64,000 nt of DNA from Armatimonadota bacterium (lineage in GTDB: Bacteria > Armatimonadota > HRBIN16). The notes under the pieces were generated by a model. That model searched no databases. It was given only the letters and a program-made list of their open reading frames with translations, and was not told the origin of the DNA. Position 1 is the stretch's first letter, and each line of letters starts with the position of its first letter. The stretch covers positions 992,001 to 1,056,000 of the forward strand of contig BPGU01000002.1 of assembly GCA_026003195.1 (NCBI GenBank), read 5' to 3'. Shown in pieces: positions 1 to 8,113 of the stretch. Made by a program: the position numbers and the translations under genes.

Positions 1-78
1 CATCTCAAAGAAGGGCTCACGCTCGAAATCGTGCCCACCGGTAACGATCAGCACGCGGATGGGTTTGCTTCCGTTCAC
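1..78 (-). CDS. ThuA-like protein, N-terminal fragment (runs off the window edge)
   Basis: Only about 26 codons are present; the gene continues past base 1. The translation reads VNGSKPIRVLIVTGGHDFE, and the strand followed by a TGGHD turn is the typical N-terminus of ThuA (trehalose-utilisation-like, class I amidotransferase-like) proteins. I chose the GTG start at 78 because an AAAGGGGG ribosome-binding site lies 7 bases upstream. An ATG at 96 is in frame and overlaps the stop of the upstream gene as ATGA, so it is a possible alternative. The gene is probably co-transcribed with the propeller gene upstream (93-1451). Confidence 0.6.
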   Translation of the reverse strand, partial: MNGSKPIRVLIVTGGHDFEREPFFEM

Positions 79-92
79 TGTGTATCCCCCTT

Positions 93-1451
93 TCATGGAG
101 AGTAGTAGTTCCATACTGCTTTCGTGCGCCGGTATACAGGGTTTGTCCACAGGCGCGAGCGGTTCGGGTTCGGATTGGGAGCGGTGTTCTGGTAGATGTG
201 CAGTTCGTTGCCCGCCAGCACAATCAGCTCCTCCCGCCAGTCGCCCGCTACGTCTGCCACATACAGCCTGTCCGCCTTCTCCGGGAAGCGCGCGATGAAC
301 CGTCCCGTTATGGCGTCGATCACTGCTACGTCGCCCGACTCGTGCCGCTCCTTTGCCGCGAGGTGTTGTTTGCCCGTGCCGTCCCAGTGGATGGCGTGAA
401 TCACCTCGATGCCTTTCTCCGTCCAGTCGGGGGGAGCTACCTTGCTCAGCTCGTAGTCCGCAATGACCTTCCCGTCGGCGTCCAGCACCCAGGGTTTCTG
501 GTGCGTGTCGTATCGGCTGCGGCACCAGATTTGCAGTCCCTTTCGCGCAGGGTCAAACCGACCGACGGCAGCGTTTTGCGGTTCCTGACGTTTGTAGTCT
601 ACCTCCCACAGAAGCCGTTTGCTGTTGAACAGGAACACCCGGTTCGCGCCCTCTTCCAGCGCCACGATCTCTAGCCCCTTCACGTCGGGTTGTACATCGG
701 CGATAAAAACGCTGTCCAGATGCCCACGCACCTCGGGCAGTCGGAAGAGCTCCCTACCATCGGGCGCAAGGATACACCCGCTCACGATTTCATCCCTGCC
801 ATCGCCGTCGATGTCCGCCACGCGCAAACCGTTGTGTGCGCAGGCAAGGAAGTTATTCACCTGCCACAGTGGTCTGGTGTTGCCCCTGCGCAGTTCCTCC
901 AGCGCGAAGGCGGCGACGTACCTGCCCATTCGGTAACCTCTCGCGTTGGTGGCTTGCAGTACCACGTCGCGGTCACCTTTGCCGCGCAGGTTGACTATCG
1001 CCAGATGCTCCCATCGCTCGGCACCTTCGGGCACAGGGATGGTGGCTGTCCAGCGCGTTTGACCCGTTGTGCCCTCAACCACATGCAGGGTGCTGTTGTT
1101 GTCCAGGAACAGCACTTCGGTGCGCCTGTCGCCGTCAATGTCACCTGCCTGTACACCCGCGCCGTGGTGCCCCGGCAAGCCGTACGTCTCCGAGGAGCCT
1201 CCTACACGCACATCCACTTTCAGCACCCACAGCTTGCGCCCATCCCAGGCGTACGCCGCTACATGCCCGGGTACAGTCACCAGATAGTCCATGCGCCCAT
1301 CTCTATTCAGGTCAGCCACGATGAGACTGCCCGCGCTGTCCTGCGGGGCAGGAATCTCCATTTTGATGACGAAAGGGTTGCTCGGATACTCAGGGACATG
1401 GCGAGATTGCACTGTGATCACCCCTGAAGCCAGATTCGCAAGAGGAAGCAT
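93..1451 (-). CDS. FG-GAP/VCBS beta-propeller protein, resembling family 11 rhamnogalacturonan lyases
   Basis: This 452-aa protein carries repeated calcium-binding propeller motifs of the type ADLNRDGRMDYLV, GDIDGDRRTEVLF, ADIDGDGRDEIVS and ADVAGDWREELIV. The C-terminus (NTAPNPNPN...RLWTNPVYRR...WNYYSP) resembles the end of PL11 rhamnogalacturonan lyases, so binding or cleavage of a pectin-like sugar is possible but not shown. I set the start at ATG 1451, with AAAGGATG just upstream; the open frame extends further but would run into purC. No signal peptide is visible, which is odd for this family. It is divergent from purC with about 30 bases between them. Confidence 0.72.
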   Translation of the reverse strand: MLPLANLASGVITVQSRHVPEYPSNPFVIKMEIPAPQDSAGSLIVADLNRDGRMDYLVTVPGHVAAYAWDGRKLWVLKVDVRVGGSSETYGLPGHHGAGVQAGDIDGDRRTEVLFLDNNSTLHVVEGTTGQTRWTATIPVPEGAERWEHLAIVNLRGKGDRDVVLQATNARGYRMGRYVAAFALEELRRGNTRPLWQVNNFLACAHNGLRVADIDGDGRDEIVSGCILAPDGRELFRLPEVRGHLDSVFIADVQPDVKGLEIVALEEGANRVFLFNSKRLLWEVDYKRQEPQNAAVGRFDPARKGLQIWCRSRYDTHQKPWVLDADGKVIADYELSKVAPPDWTEKGIEVIHAIHWDGTGKQHLAAKERHESGDVAVIDAITGRFIARFPEKADRLYVADVAGDWREELIVLAGNELHIYQNTAPNPNPNRSRLWTNPVYRRTKAVWNYYSP

Positions 1452-1481
1452 TTCATCCTTTGGAAAAGAGGTTGAGCATAG

Positions 1482-2405
1482 ATGCAAACAGTTACCCACA
1501 CTCAAATCCCTGGTTTGCCAGAGCCAAAGCGGGGCAAAGTACGCGACATCTACGACCTGGGCGATCAGTTGCTCATTGTGGCTACCGACCGCATCTCCGC
1601 CTTTGATGTGGTGTTGCCCAACGGCATCCCCGACAAGGGGCGCGTGCTGACACAGCTCTCGCTGTACTGGTTTGAACGCACGCAGCATATCGTGCCCAAT
1701 CATCTGATCAGTGCGGACATGGATGCGATGGCGGAGGCGGTGGCAAAGGCAGGCGGTCAGGTAGACGCAGGCGTCCGAGAGATGCTGGACGGGCGTTCTA
1801 TGCTGGTGGTGAAGGCGAAGCCGTATCCCATCGAGTGCGTGGTGCGCGGGTATCTGGCGGGTTCACTGTGGAAGGAGTACGTACAGGCGGGCGGCAGGGA
1901 GAAACCCGTTACCCTGCACGGCATCCCCTTGCCCGCCGGGCTGCGCGAGAGCGACCGCCTGGAGGAACCCCTCTTCACTCCTGCCACCAAAGCGGAAGCG
2001 GGGCACGACGAGAATATCAGTCTGGAGCAGGCGGTGCGAATCGCCGGAGAGGTCGCCCGGGATCTCGCCCGCCTGAGCGTGGAGATATACCGTTTCGCCC
2101 GGGAAGACGCTGCGCAGAAGGGCATCCTCATCGCCGATACCAAGTTCGAATTCGGCGAAAAGGACGGGCGGATTTTGCTGATTGACGAGGTGCTCACCCC
2201 CGACTCCTCGCGTTTCTGGGCGGTGGATGATTACGTGCCCGGTCGCTCCCAGCCGAGCTTCGACAAACAGTACGTGCGCGACTGGCTGGAGAGCACCGGC
2301 TGGGATAAGACCCCTCCCGCGCCCAACCTGCCGGAGGAGGTGGTAACAAAGACCGCCGAGAAGTATCGCGAGGCGTATCGGCGCATCACAGGCAAAACGT
2401 TGTGA
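1482..2405 (+). CDS. purC: Phosphoribosylaminoimidazole-succinocarboxamide synthase
   Basis: This 307-aa SAICAR synthetase ligates aspartate to CAIR in de novo purine synthesis, in the cytoplasm. The N-terminus has the family nucleotide-binding strand [20 protein letters not shown], followed by [16 protein letters not shown]. Further on come [20 protein letters not shown]-type (here [14 protein letters not shown]), and [12 protein letters not shown]. The length matches the longer bacterial/yeast-type PurC of about 300 aa. The ATG at 1482 follows an AAGAGG at 10-base spacing. No other pur gene is near, so it stands alone. Confidence 0.96.
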   Translation: MQTVTHTQIPGLPEPKRGKVRDIYDLGDQLLIVATDRISAFDVVLPNGIPDKGRVLTQLSLYWFERTQHIVPNHLISADMDAMAEAVAKAGGQVDAGVREMLDGRSMLVVKAKPYPIECVVRGYLAGSLWKEYVQAGGREKPVTLHGIPLPAGLRESDRLEEPLFTPATKAEAGHDENISLEQAVRIAGEVARDLARLSVEIYRFAREDAAQKGILIADTKFEFGEKDGRILLIDEVLTPDSSRFWAVDDYVPGRSQPSFDKQYVRDWLESTGWDKTPPAPNLPEEVVTKTAEKYREAYRRITGKTL

Positions 2406-2668
2406 CGACAGTGGGGGCAGGCACGCAGGTCTGCCGGAACGGAAAACACCCCTACCGCTTCCGTGCGATAAGTGTTCGCCCAGATGCTGCCGACCAGCTG
2501 CCACGTCTCGGCGTTGTGGAACTCCACCCGACCCAGCCTGCCCTGCCGGTCGGTGATCCACACCTGTATCTGCAGAGAGTTGCCAGAGGGGGCAAACAGT
2601 CCCCAACCGGGCTCTTCGGGCAGTTCCAGCTCGCTGAACGACCGGCTGAGCAGTTGTTCGAAGTCCAC
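2231..2668 (-). CDS. Hypothetical protein, convergent and overlapping the 3' end of purC
   Basis: This possible 145-aa protein starts at a GTG (2668). Residues 1 to about 90 look like real coding sequence (an acidic amphipathic start, then [19 protein letters not shown] and a CPHC pair). The last 55 residues are antisense to purC, so the 3' overlap is about 175 bases. Either a small gene lost its own stop and now reads into purC, or it is a genuine long convergent overlap. I recognise no family. The 2406-2670 part is better supported than the overlap. Confidence 0.4.
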   Translation of the reverse strand: MDFEQLLSRSFSELELPEEPGWGLFAPSGNSLQIQVWITDRQGRLGRVEFHNAETWQLVGSIWANTYRTEAVGVFSVPADLRACPHCRHNVLPVMRRYASRYFSAVFVTTSSGRLGAGGVLSQPVLSSQSRTYCLSKLGWERPGT

Positions 2669-2887
2669 CTGCTCGTTTGGCGAAAAGTCCGCTGCTGTTT
2701 TCTGTCCTCATGATATTGCTACCCCCTGGTTGTCAAGGGTCCCAGGAATGAACCCCTCTCCACGGCGAAGCCCCGTCCCAGCCGGTGAAGCCGCAGAGTA
2801 ACCTCACCCCAACATGCTGGAGGAAGACCCCTTCCCCAGAGCGAACAGGATTTTAATCAGATTGCTATCGTTATCAGGAGGCACATC

Positions 2888-3835
2888 ATGCGTTACCATG
2901 CGGTGCTTCTACTCGCTGTTGCCCTTTTGTTGATAACAGGCTGCAGCAAGCAGCAAACGCAGACCACAGCTCCCACCGAGGACAAAAAGTGGCGTGTGGG
3001 CGTGACCCTGCTCACCAAGCAGCATCCTTTCTATCAGGAACTGGAAGCTGCCATGCGCGAGACGGCGCAGAAGGAAGGCATCGAACTGCTCGTCCAGAGC
3101 GCGGAGTTCAATCTTGCCGACCAGACCGCACAGGTAGAGAACTTCCTCACCAGCGGGGTGGATGCACTGATTATCTGCCCGGTGGACTCGGCGGGCATCG
3201 CGGGCGCGGTGAAGAAGGCGAATGCAGCGAAAGTGCCCGTTTTCACCGCCGACATCGCCGCGCAGGGGGGAGAGGTGGTCTGCCACGTCGCCTCTGATAA
3301 CGTGCAGGGCGGCAGGCTCGCCGGTGAGTATATGGCGAAGCTGCTCAACGGCAAGGGCAAGATAGTGATTATAGACCATCCTGTAGTGACCAGCGTGCAA
3401 GATCGCACGCGGGGTTTTCTGGAAGCCATCAGCAAATATCCGGGTATTCAGGTGGTAGACCGTCCTCCCGGCGACGGCGTACGCGACAAAGCGATGGCGG
3501 TCACCGAGACCATGCTGCAAAAATATCCCGACCTCGCAGGCATCTTTGCCATCAATGACAGTACCGCATTGGGCGCGTTGAAGGCAGTGGAGAGTATGGG
3601 GCGCACGAACGTGGTGATCGTCGGCTATGACGGCGACCCCGAGGCGCGGCGCGAAATCCTGCGGGGCAGCCCGCTCAAGGCGGATGCGGTGCAGTTCCCG
3701 CGCCGAATTGGCAGTACGGTGGTAGAGATGGTCGCCAAACACCTGCGTGGTGAGCAGGTTCCCAAACTGGTACCCATCCCCTGCGATATGATCGATAAGC
3801 AGAAGCTGGAGAAGGAAGCCAGAGAGACACCCTGA
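2888..3835 (+). CDS. Sugar-binding lipoprotein (type 1 periplasmic binding protein, ribose/RbsB-like)
   Basis: This 315-aa protein has a lipoprotein signal (LLLITGC lipobox, Cys19) followed by a two-lobe periplasmic-binding fold. Recognisable parts are WRVGVTLLTKQHPFYQ, the VDALIICPVDSAGI segment, GKIVIIDHP, and VVIVGYDGDPEA. These match RbsB-type sugar receptors anchored outside the membrane. AGGAGG lies 7 bases before the ATG. No permease or ATPase gene follows, so it is an orphan receptor that must use a transporter encoded elsewhere or serve in sensing. The GntR-LacI regulator at 4549 is the nearest plausible functional partner. Confidence 0.85.
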   Translation: MRYHAVLLLAVALLLITGCSKQQTQTTAPTEDKKWRVGVTLLTKQHPFYQELEAAMRETAQKEGIELLVQSAEFNLADQTAQVENFLTSGVDALIICPVDSAGIAGAVKKANAAKVPVFTADIAAQGGEVVCHVASDNVQGGRLAGEYMAKLLNGKGKIVIIDHPVVTSVQDRTRGFLEAISKYPGIQVVDRPPGDGVRDKAMAVTETMLQKYPDLAGIFAINDSTALGALKAVESMGRTNVVIVGYDGDPEARREILRGSPLKADAVQFPRRIGSTVVEMVAKHLRGEQVPKLVPIPCDMIDKQKLEKEARETP

Positions 3836-4316
3836 AAAGCCTGAGGGTTTCCCAATTCGGACCCATCCAAGAAGGGCAGGTGGAGTTCGGTAATCTGACC
3901 CTGCTGGTCGGTCCGCAGGCAACAGGTAAAAGCCTTTTTCTACAGCTGTTCAAGCTGCTGGTGGACATCAGCGCGGTGAAGGCGGAGCTGCGGCGGTTCA
4001 AGCTGCGCTGGAACGGAGAGATTACCAGTTTCTCGAACTGTATTTCGGCGAGGGGATGTCAGGAGTTTATGACGAGCGAAAAACACAGATCGCTATAGAC
4101 GGACAGCAGATTGAAATGCCACAGAATATCCGCCGCCAAAAGAAGCAAGAAGCGGAAAAGATGTTTTACATCCCTGCACAAAGGGTTATCACCATTCGTG
4201 ACGGGCTCACCCGCCCTTTCACCGACTATCGCGCGGGCGACCCTTTCGTGCCGCAGGCACGTCGTCTCTCTCAGAGTGGGTTGCGTTACCCCACACGGAT
4301 ATTACATCTGGGTTAG
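3832..4316 (+). pseudogene. AAA-family ATPase remnant (frameshifted and truncated)
   Basis: Frame one reads LKSLRVSQFGPIQEGQVEF, then a Walker A in LLVGPQATGKSLFLQL, as in SMC/OLD-like AAA_15 ATPases. Near 4020-4030 the reading shifts: frame two continues as FLELYFGEGMSGVYDERK and then MFYIPAQRVITIRDG and PFTDYRAGDPFV, which is the expected continuation. The frame stops at 4316, well short of Walker B and the signature region. There is no good start codon; the N-terminus begins at the end of the upstream lipoprotein gene. Two lesions (indel plus 3' truncation) make it a clear remnant. Confidence 0.75.
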
Positions 4317-4404
4317 GAGGAATGATTCTCTGCACACCAGAAGTCACTTTACGCTCGCCGACGCCTTTAAGGACCCCTCTGTGCACTGGGACACTCCTTC
4401 GCAG

Positions 4405-4485
4405 AGGAGATGGCTTCGGTTGCTACGCTCCCTCACAAGGAGACACGAAGCAGGTTTTCGATGCGATGTACCGAAGCCATCTCCT
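4405..4485. repeat. 16-bp perfect inverted repeat upstream of the GntR-type gene
   Basis: AGGAGATGGCTTCGGT at 4405-4420 pairs exactly with ACCGAAGCCATCTCCT at 4470-4485, with 49 bases between. The right arm abuts and shares one base with the -35 element at 4485. The 4317-4404 stretch before it holds no gene. A related sequence occurs at 63398-63422. Confidence 0.8.
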
Positions 4486-4513
4486 TGACATATTCAGCAA
4501 AGTGATATATAAT
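4485..4513 (+). promoter_or_regulatory. Consensus sigma-70 type promoter for the GntR-type regulator
   Basis: TTGACA (4485-4490), 17 bases, then TATAAT (4508-4513): both boxes and the spacing match the consensus exactly. Immediately downstream, AGTTATAGAACA (4522-4533) is a candidate operator for autoregulation. Confidence 0.88.
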
Positions 4514-4548
4514 GAATTCAAAGTTATAGAACAATTGCGGTGACGACG

Positions 4549-5634
4549 ATGCCTGTGTCCGAACCGCGCTACCGGCGCATCCAGAAGCATATCGAGCTGC
4601 TCATCGCCCAGCGCAGGGTGTGCGAAGGGGAACGCATCCCCAGTGAGCGTGAAATTGCCCGGCAGTTCGGCGTGAGCCAGATGACGGTCAACCGCGCCAT
4701 TCAGGAACTGGTACGGGAAGGCGTGCTGGTGCGTCGGGTAGGTTCGGGCACATATGTGCGAGCCAGGCATCCTTCCGTGCGCACCACAGACCGCGCCACG
4801 GTTGTGATGGTGCCTCCCTTCGCGGAACATCTGGAAGAAGATACCTACCTGCGCTGGCCCTTCCATGCGTTCCGGGATAGAGCTATCCGGGACGGTTACA
4901 CGCTGGTGGTAGAGCCTGCCCTGTACGAAGGCTACGAGCAGGTCGTACGCCGTTATCCCGATGCGGGCTTTATCTTCCTGATACCCGACGAGAAGGGTTA
5001 CGACACTCTGCACCGCCTGTTGGTGAAGGGCGTACCGTTCGTGGTGCTGGGGGCATCGTGGAAGAATGCGCCTTTCGCCTGCGTGGATAGCGATAACATC
5101 GGCGGAGCACGGATGGCTGTCGGGTACCTGCTTCGGCTGGGTCATGAACGTATCGCCTACGTCAACGGCAAAGAATCCGCCACCAACTGCCGCGACCGGC
5201 TACAGGGCTACCTGCAGGCGATGGAAGAGCGGGGAATCGCGGTAGAGGAAGACTGGATCGTGCGCCCGCGTTCCAACCGACACCTGAGCGAAGAGGCAAG
5301 ACACCATCTCACATCCCTGTTGCTGCGCCGGGATGGGGTGACCGCATTCCTCTGCGCGGGATACTATCTCACATTAGAGGTGCTGAGCCTGATACGCACC
5401 TTGCGCCTGCGCGTGCCTGAAGATGTGAGCATCATTAGTTTCGATGACCCCTCTTCGGCAGCGCACCTGCAGCCGCCGCTCACCGTGGTGCGCCAACCGC
5501 TTTACGCAATGGGCGAGCGGGCGGTGGACAGGTTGTTGAACCTGATGCGCTCGCCGGCGAACGAGCCGGGCGGCGTGGAGTACTTGCCGGTGGAACTGGT
5601 CGTACGCAACTCGTGCGAGCGCGTGCCGGGATAA
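4549..5634 (+). CDS. GntR-LacI type transcriptional regulator
   Basis: This protein of about 361 aa has an N-terminal winged helix of the GntR family (residues 5-75: IPSEREIARQFGVSQMTVNRAIQ, then VRRVGSGTYVR). The C-terminal part is a LacI/periplasmic-binding type ligand domain (ACVDSDNIGGARMAVGYLL, ISFDDPSSAAHLQPPLTVV). This is the AraR-like architecture that senses sugars or sugar phosphates. The start is uncertain: GTG 4540 or ATG 4549; neither has a strong ribosome-binding site. It is transcribed from the consensus promoter at 4485. Likely targets are itself and the neighbouring sugar receptor or pseudopilin gene. Confidence 0.9.
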   Translation: MPVSEPRYRRIQKHIELLIAQRRVCEGERIPSEREIARQFGVSQMTVNRAIQELVREGVLVRRVGSGTYVRARHPSVRTTDRATVVMVPPFAEHLEEDTYLRWPFHAFRDRAIRDGYTLVVEPALYEGYEQVVRRYPDAGFIFLIPDEKGYDTLHRLLVKGVPFVVLGASWKNAPFACVDSDNIGGARMAVGYLLRLGHERIAYVNGKESATNCRDRLQGYLQAMEERGIAVEEDWIVRPRSNRHLSEEARHHLTSLLLRRDGVTAFLCAGYYLTLEVLSLIRTLRLRVPEDVSIISFDDPSSAAHLQPPLTVVRQPLYAMGERAVDRLLNLMRSPANEPGGVEYLPVELVVRNSCERVPG

Positions 5635-5680
5635 CGCTTCCCCGTATGTTGTCAAGCATCCAGCAGCTGATACAGTGAAG

Positions 5681-5692
5681 TGTTACATAACA
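5681..5692. promoter_or_regulatory. Candidate operator (TGTTA-CA-TAACA)
   Basis: TGTTACATAACA has arms TGTTA and TAACA around two bases. It resembles AGTTATAGAACA at 4522-4533 in front of the GntR-type gene (shared core GTTAYAKAAC). It lies between the regulator and the pseudopilin. Inference only. Confidence 0.3.
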
Positions 5693-5759
5693 AATGAGCG
5701 TTTCGCACGATTGCTATAACAGAACCCAAACAATGTCCAAAGCGAAGGAGGTTACACCC

Positions 5760-6551
5760 ATGAAACGCGGTGGTTTTACGCTCATCGAACTGCTCGTCGT
5801 GATAGCGATTATCGCTATCCTGGCGGCGATTCTGTTCCCGGTGTTCGCTCAAGCCCGGGAAAAGGCACGCATGACCGGTTGCCTGTCCAACACGAAGCAG
5901 ATCGGTCTCGCGCACAACATGTACATTCAGGACTACGACGAGACCTTCGTGTGGAACCCCTGGCCCGGCGGACCGGGCGGTGCACCCTCGTGCAGCAATC
6001 CGGATCAGCCCACCCTGATCTGGACCGGAGCGCTGATGCCGTACATCAAGAACAAAGGGGTATTCCAGTGCCCCAGCATTGGCGCAGGACGTACCCAGAG
6101 CATGTGTCCGTGGTGTCCTCAGGTGGGTGACTGCCGATACTATGTGGCGAACTACGTGGAAGCCAACGGACTGCTCCCCGACTACTGCATCACCTACGGC
6201 TTCAATGAGTATGTCATCGGTAACCAGTGCACCCCGCGCACACTCGGATCCATCGGCTCACCCGCTTCTGTGGCAATCTTTGCGGATTCCATCGCCATGA
6301 TGTGGGCGTCGTTCTACGGCATTACCGTGAACGGCGAGGGACCCTTCTGGTGTGCCTCCGACCCCACCAGCGGATGGATGTACGGTATTCCCGTACACCA
6401 CGTGACCGGTCCCGCCAATAAGCCCGTCGGCTCCATCAATTTTGTGTATGCGGACGGTCATGCCAAGTCCGACAGAAACTTCTGGGCGGACGATTCGTAT
6501 CCGGTGTACTGTCGGGGCGGTTACCGGGGCGCACTGCTCTGGAAAGACTAA
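5760..6551 (+). CDS. DUF1559 type IV pilin-like protein (pseudopilin, prepilin N-methylation signal)
   Basis: This 263-aa protein starts with [19 protein letters not shown], a class III prepilin signal cut before Phe with Glu at +5, then the hydrophobic helix. [26 protein letters not shown] is the usual DUF1559 continuation. The C-terminus has the H-X9-DG type end ([15 protein letters not shown]). Such proteins are secreted and anchored through the N-terminal helix; function is unknown and they are heavily amplified in Planctomycetota and Armatimonadota. AAGGAGG (5745-5751) fixes the start at ATG 5760. It is monocistronic. Confidence 0.93.
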   Translation: MKRGGFTLIELLVVIAIIAILAAILFPVFAQAREKARMTGCLSNTKQIGLAHNMYIQDYDETFVWNPWPGGPGGAPSCSNPDQPTLIWTGALMPYIKNKGVFQCPSIGAGRTQSMCPWCPQVGDCRYYVANYVEANGLLPDYCITYGFNEYVIGNQCTPRTLGSIGSPASVAIFADSIAMMWASFYGITVNGEGPFWCASDPTSGWMYGIPVHHVTGPANKPVGSINFVYADGHAKSDRNFWADDSYPVYCRGGYRGALLWKD

Positions 6552-6566
6552 GAACTGAGGTCCTGG

Positions 6567-6612
6567 CGGAGCGTAAACCTCTATCTGTTCGGGCGGAGAG
6601 GGATACGCTCCG
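6567..6612. terminator. Possible hairpin after the pseudopilin gene
   Basis: CGGAGCGTA (6567-6575) pairs exactly with TACGCTCCG (6604-6612), leaving a 28-base loop. There is no T tract, so termination would have to be atypical. The rest of the 6552-6862 gap shows only a promoter. Confidence 0.35.
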
Positions 6613-6710
6613 TCCTCTCCACAGGTTACAAACCCACAGGGGTGTGCTCTGTCGCGTTCTGTAGTACTGTGGTCACGGCACAGCATGCACCACTCCAGAC
6701 ACCACATGTC

Positions 6711-6740
6711 TTGCATCGTTCCACCTTCGGGGCGTATAAT
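6711..6740 (+). promoter_or_regulatory. Promoter for the phosphosignalling operon
   Basis: TTGCAT (6711-6716), 18 bases, TATAAT (6735-6740), about 120 bases before the FHA gene. The long leader holds no open frame of note. Confidence 0.6.
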
Positions 6741-6862
6741 GGTTAGCGTAGCAGGTGTTGCCCATGTTCCCAAACATCTGCAAACCCGTCTTCGGTCGTT
6801 ATCCCGGAGCGCTGGACATACGGTAGAATCCATGCAGTGCTGTGCAGGAAGGTGAGGATCGC

Positions 6863-8014
6863 GTGCGCAACCTGTTTGAACGCATCAACACGCTGTTTGG
6901 GAGTTGGTACGAGGGGCTTTTTGGCGCGGGAGGTGAGCTACCGCCCCGCGAGGTGCTTCGTCGGCTGGTCGCTGCCGCTGAGGAACACTGTATCGAGGGA
7001 CTGGACGGCGAGCTGTACGTTCCTAATCGCTATAAGCTGGAAATCGCGCTACAGAATCCCGAGGAGCAGGAGGCATACCTTACCTTCCTGCAGCCGCAGG
7101 ATCTGGCGGATGCGCTGTGGCAGGAGCTGCAACAGGAAGGTTACCGCCTGCGCGGCGGCATCGTGTGCGAAGTGGTTGCACAAGCTGCCCCCTCTGCCTC
7201 CGCCCCACGACAGGCGTTGCGTATTATCGCCAAATTTGACCCTTCTGTCCCCCTTCCAGCAGCAACATTGACTCCGTCATCCTTGCCGGTGGAGGAAGCG
7301 ACTAACGTTGCCAGCTCACCTGCCTTTTCCGCCACCGATGTCGCTTCCGACGTGGCTGCCCGGGCGGTGCTGAAAAGCGAGGACGGCACAACGCTGATGC
7401 CTCTGGCGAACCGTCCGGTGGTTGTAGGACGTTCGCGCAGTGCGGGTTGCGACCTGGTGCTGGACGCTGACCGACAGGTCTCACGCCGACACGCTCGTAT
7501 CGAGTGGGATGCGATGACGGGCAACTATGTTATCTACGACCTGCAAAGCACCAACGGGCTGTACGTGAACGAGCAACGGGTGGATAACAGGGTACTGCGC
7601 TCCGGAGACCGTATCCGCATGGGCAAGACGGTGCTGATTTTTGAAAGTGCCGAACCACCTGCGGAGAAACGCGAGACGCCTGCAGCGGAAACGATCTCCC
7701 AACGCCCGACTGCCTACTTGACCCTGCACCCCGATACCCCGCAACAGGAGGTTATCCCGTTGCCCCGTGAGGTGCTGATAGGGCGTGCGCTCACGGCGGA
7801 CATTGTGCTGAAAGAGCCGGAGATTGCGATGCGTCATGCGGTCATCCGCTGGAACGGCACCGAGTGGGTGCTCGAGGATTTGGGCAGCGTATCGGGTACT
7901 ATGGTCAACGAGAACCGTCTTTTCCCGCACCAACCGCTCAGCCTGCGCTCAGGCGACGTTATCTGTGTGGGAAAGACGAATATGCGCTTCGACATCACCG
8001 GGGAATCACCATGA
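6863..8014 (+). CDS. FhaA-like protein: DUF3662 domain and two FHA domains
   Basis: The first 120 residues match the FhaA N-terminal domain DUF3662 (FERINTLFGSWYEGLFG, then YVPNRYKLEIAL and the FLQPQDLADALWQELQQEGY segment). After a proline/alanine-rich linker come two FHA domains, which bind phosphothreonine peptides. FHA1 has VVVGRSRSAGCDLVL, SRRHARI and STNGLYVNE. FHA2 has VLIGRALTADIVL, MRHAVIRW and GTMVNENRL. It probably docks phosphorylated kinase or substrate proteins. GTG 6863 is preferred (GGTGAGG just before it); GTG 6842 is the alternative. It is the first gene of an operon with the phosphatase and kinase, and overlaps the next start by ATGA. Confidence 0.9.
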   Translation: MRNLFERINTLFGSWYEGLFGAGGELPPREVLRRLVAAAEEHCIEGLDGELYVPNRYKLEIALQNPEEQEAYLTFLQPQDLADALWQELQQEGYRLRGGIVCEVVAQAAPSASAPRQALRIIAKFDPSVPLPAATLTPSSLPVEEATNVASSPAFSATDVASDVAARAVLKSEDGTTLMPLANRPVVVGRSRSAGCDLVLDADRQVSRRHARIEWDAMTGNYVIYDLQSTNGLYVNEQRVDNRVLRSGDRIRMGKTVLIFESAEPPAEKRETPAAETISQRPTAYLTLHPDTPQQEVIPLPREVLIGRALTADIVLKEPEIAMRHAVIRWNGTEWVLEDLGSVSGTMVNENRLFPHQPLSLRSGDVICVGKTNMRFDITGESP

Positions 8015-8109
8015 ACGTTCTGGCAGGACTGTTCCGATTCGTAGTGCTGGCTGCGCTGGTGCTGTTTGTGCTGTACGTGGCGTGGACTATTCGACAGGAT
8101 GTGGAGTAG
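8011..8109 (+). CDS. 32-aa single-pass membrane peptide
   Basis: This small frame starts at an ATG that overlaps the FHA gene stop (ATGA at 8011-8014) and ends 4 bases before the phosphatase ATG. Such spacing is typical of translational coupling. The product is MNVLAGLFRFVVLAALVLFV followed by LYVAWTIRQDVE: a short amphipathic start, one transmembrane helix of about 18 residues and a charged tail. Most gene callers would miss it. Its place between an FHA protein and a PP2C phosphatase suggests a small membrane subunit or adaptor of the signalling complex, which is inference. I know no family for it. Confidence 0.7.
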   Translation: MNVLAGLFRFVVLAALVLFVLYVAWTIRQDVE

Positions 8110-8113
8110 AGGA

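Noticed and set aside
1863-2711. Minus-strand frame of 282 codons spanning purC
   Set aside because: Out of frame with the better 2231-2668 frame; mostly antisense to purC with no domain.
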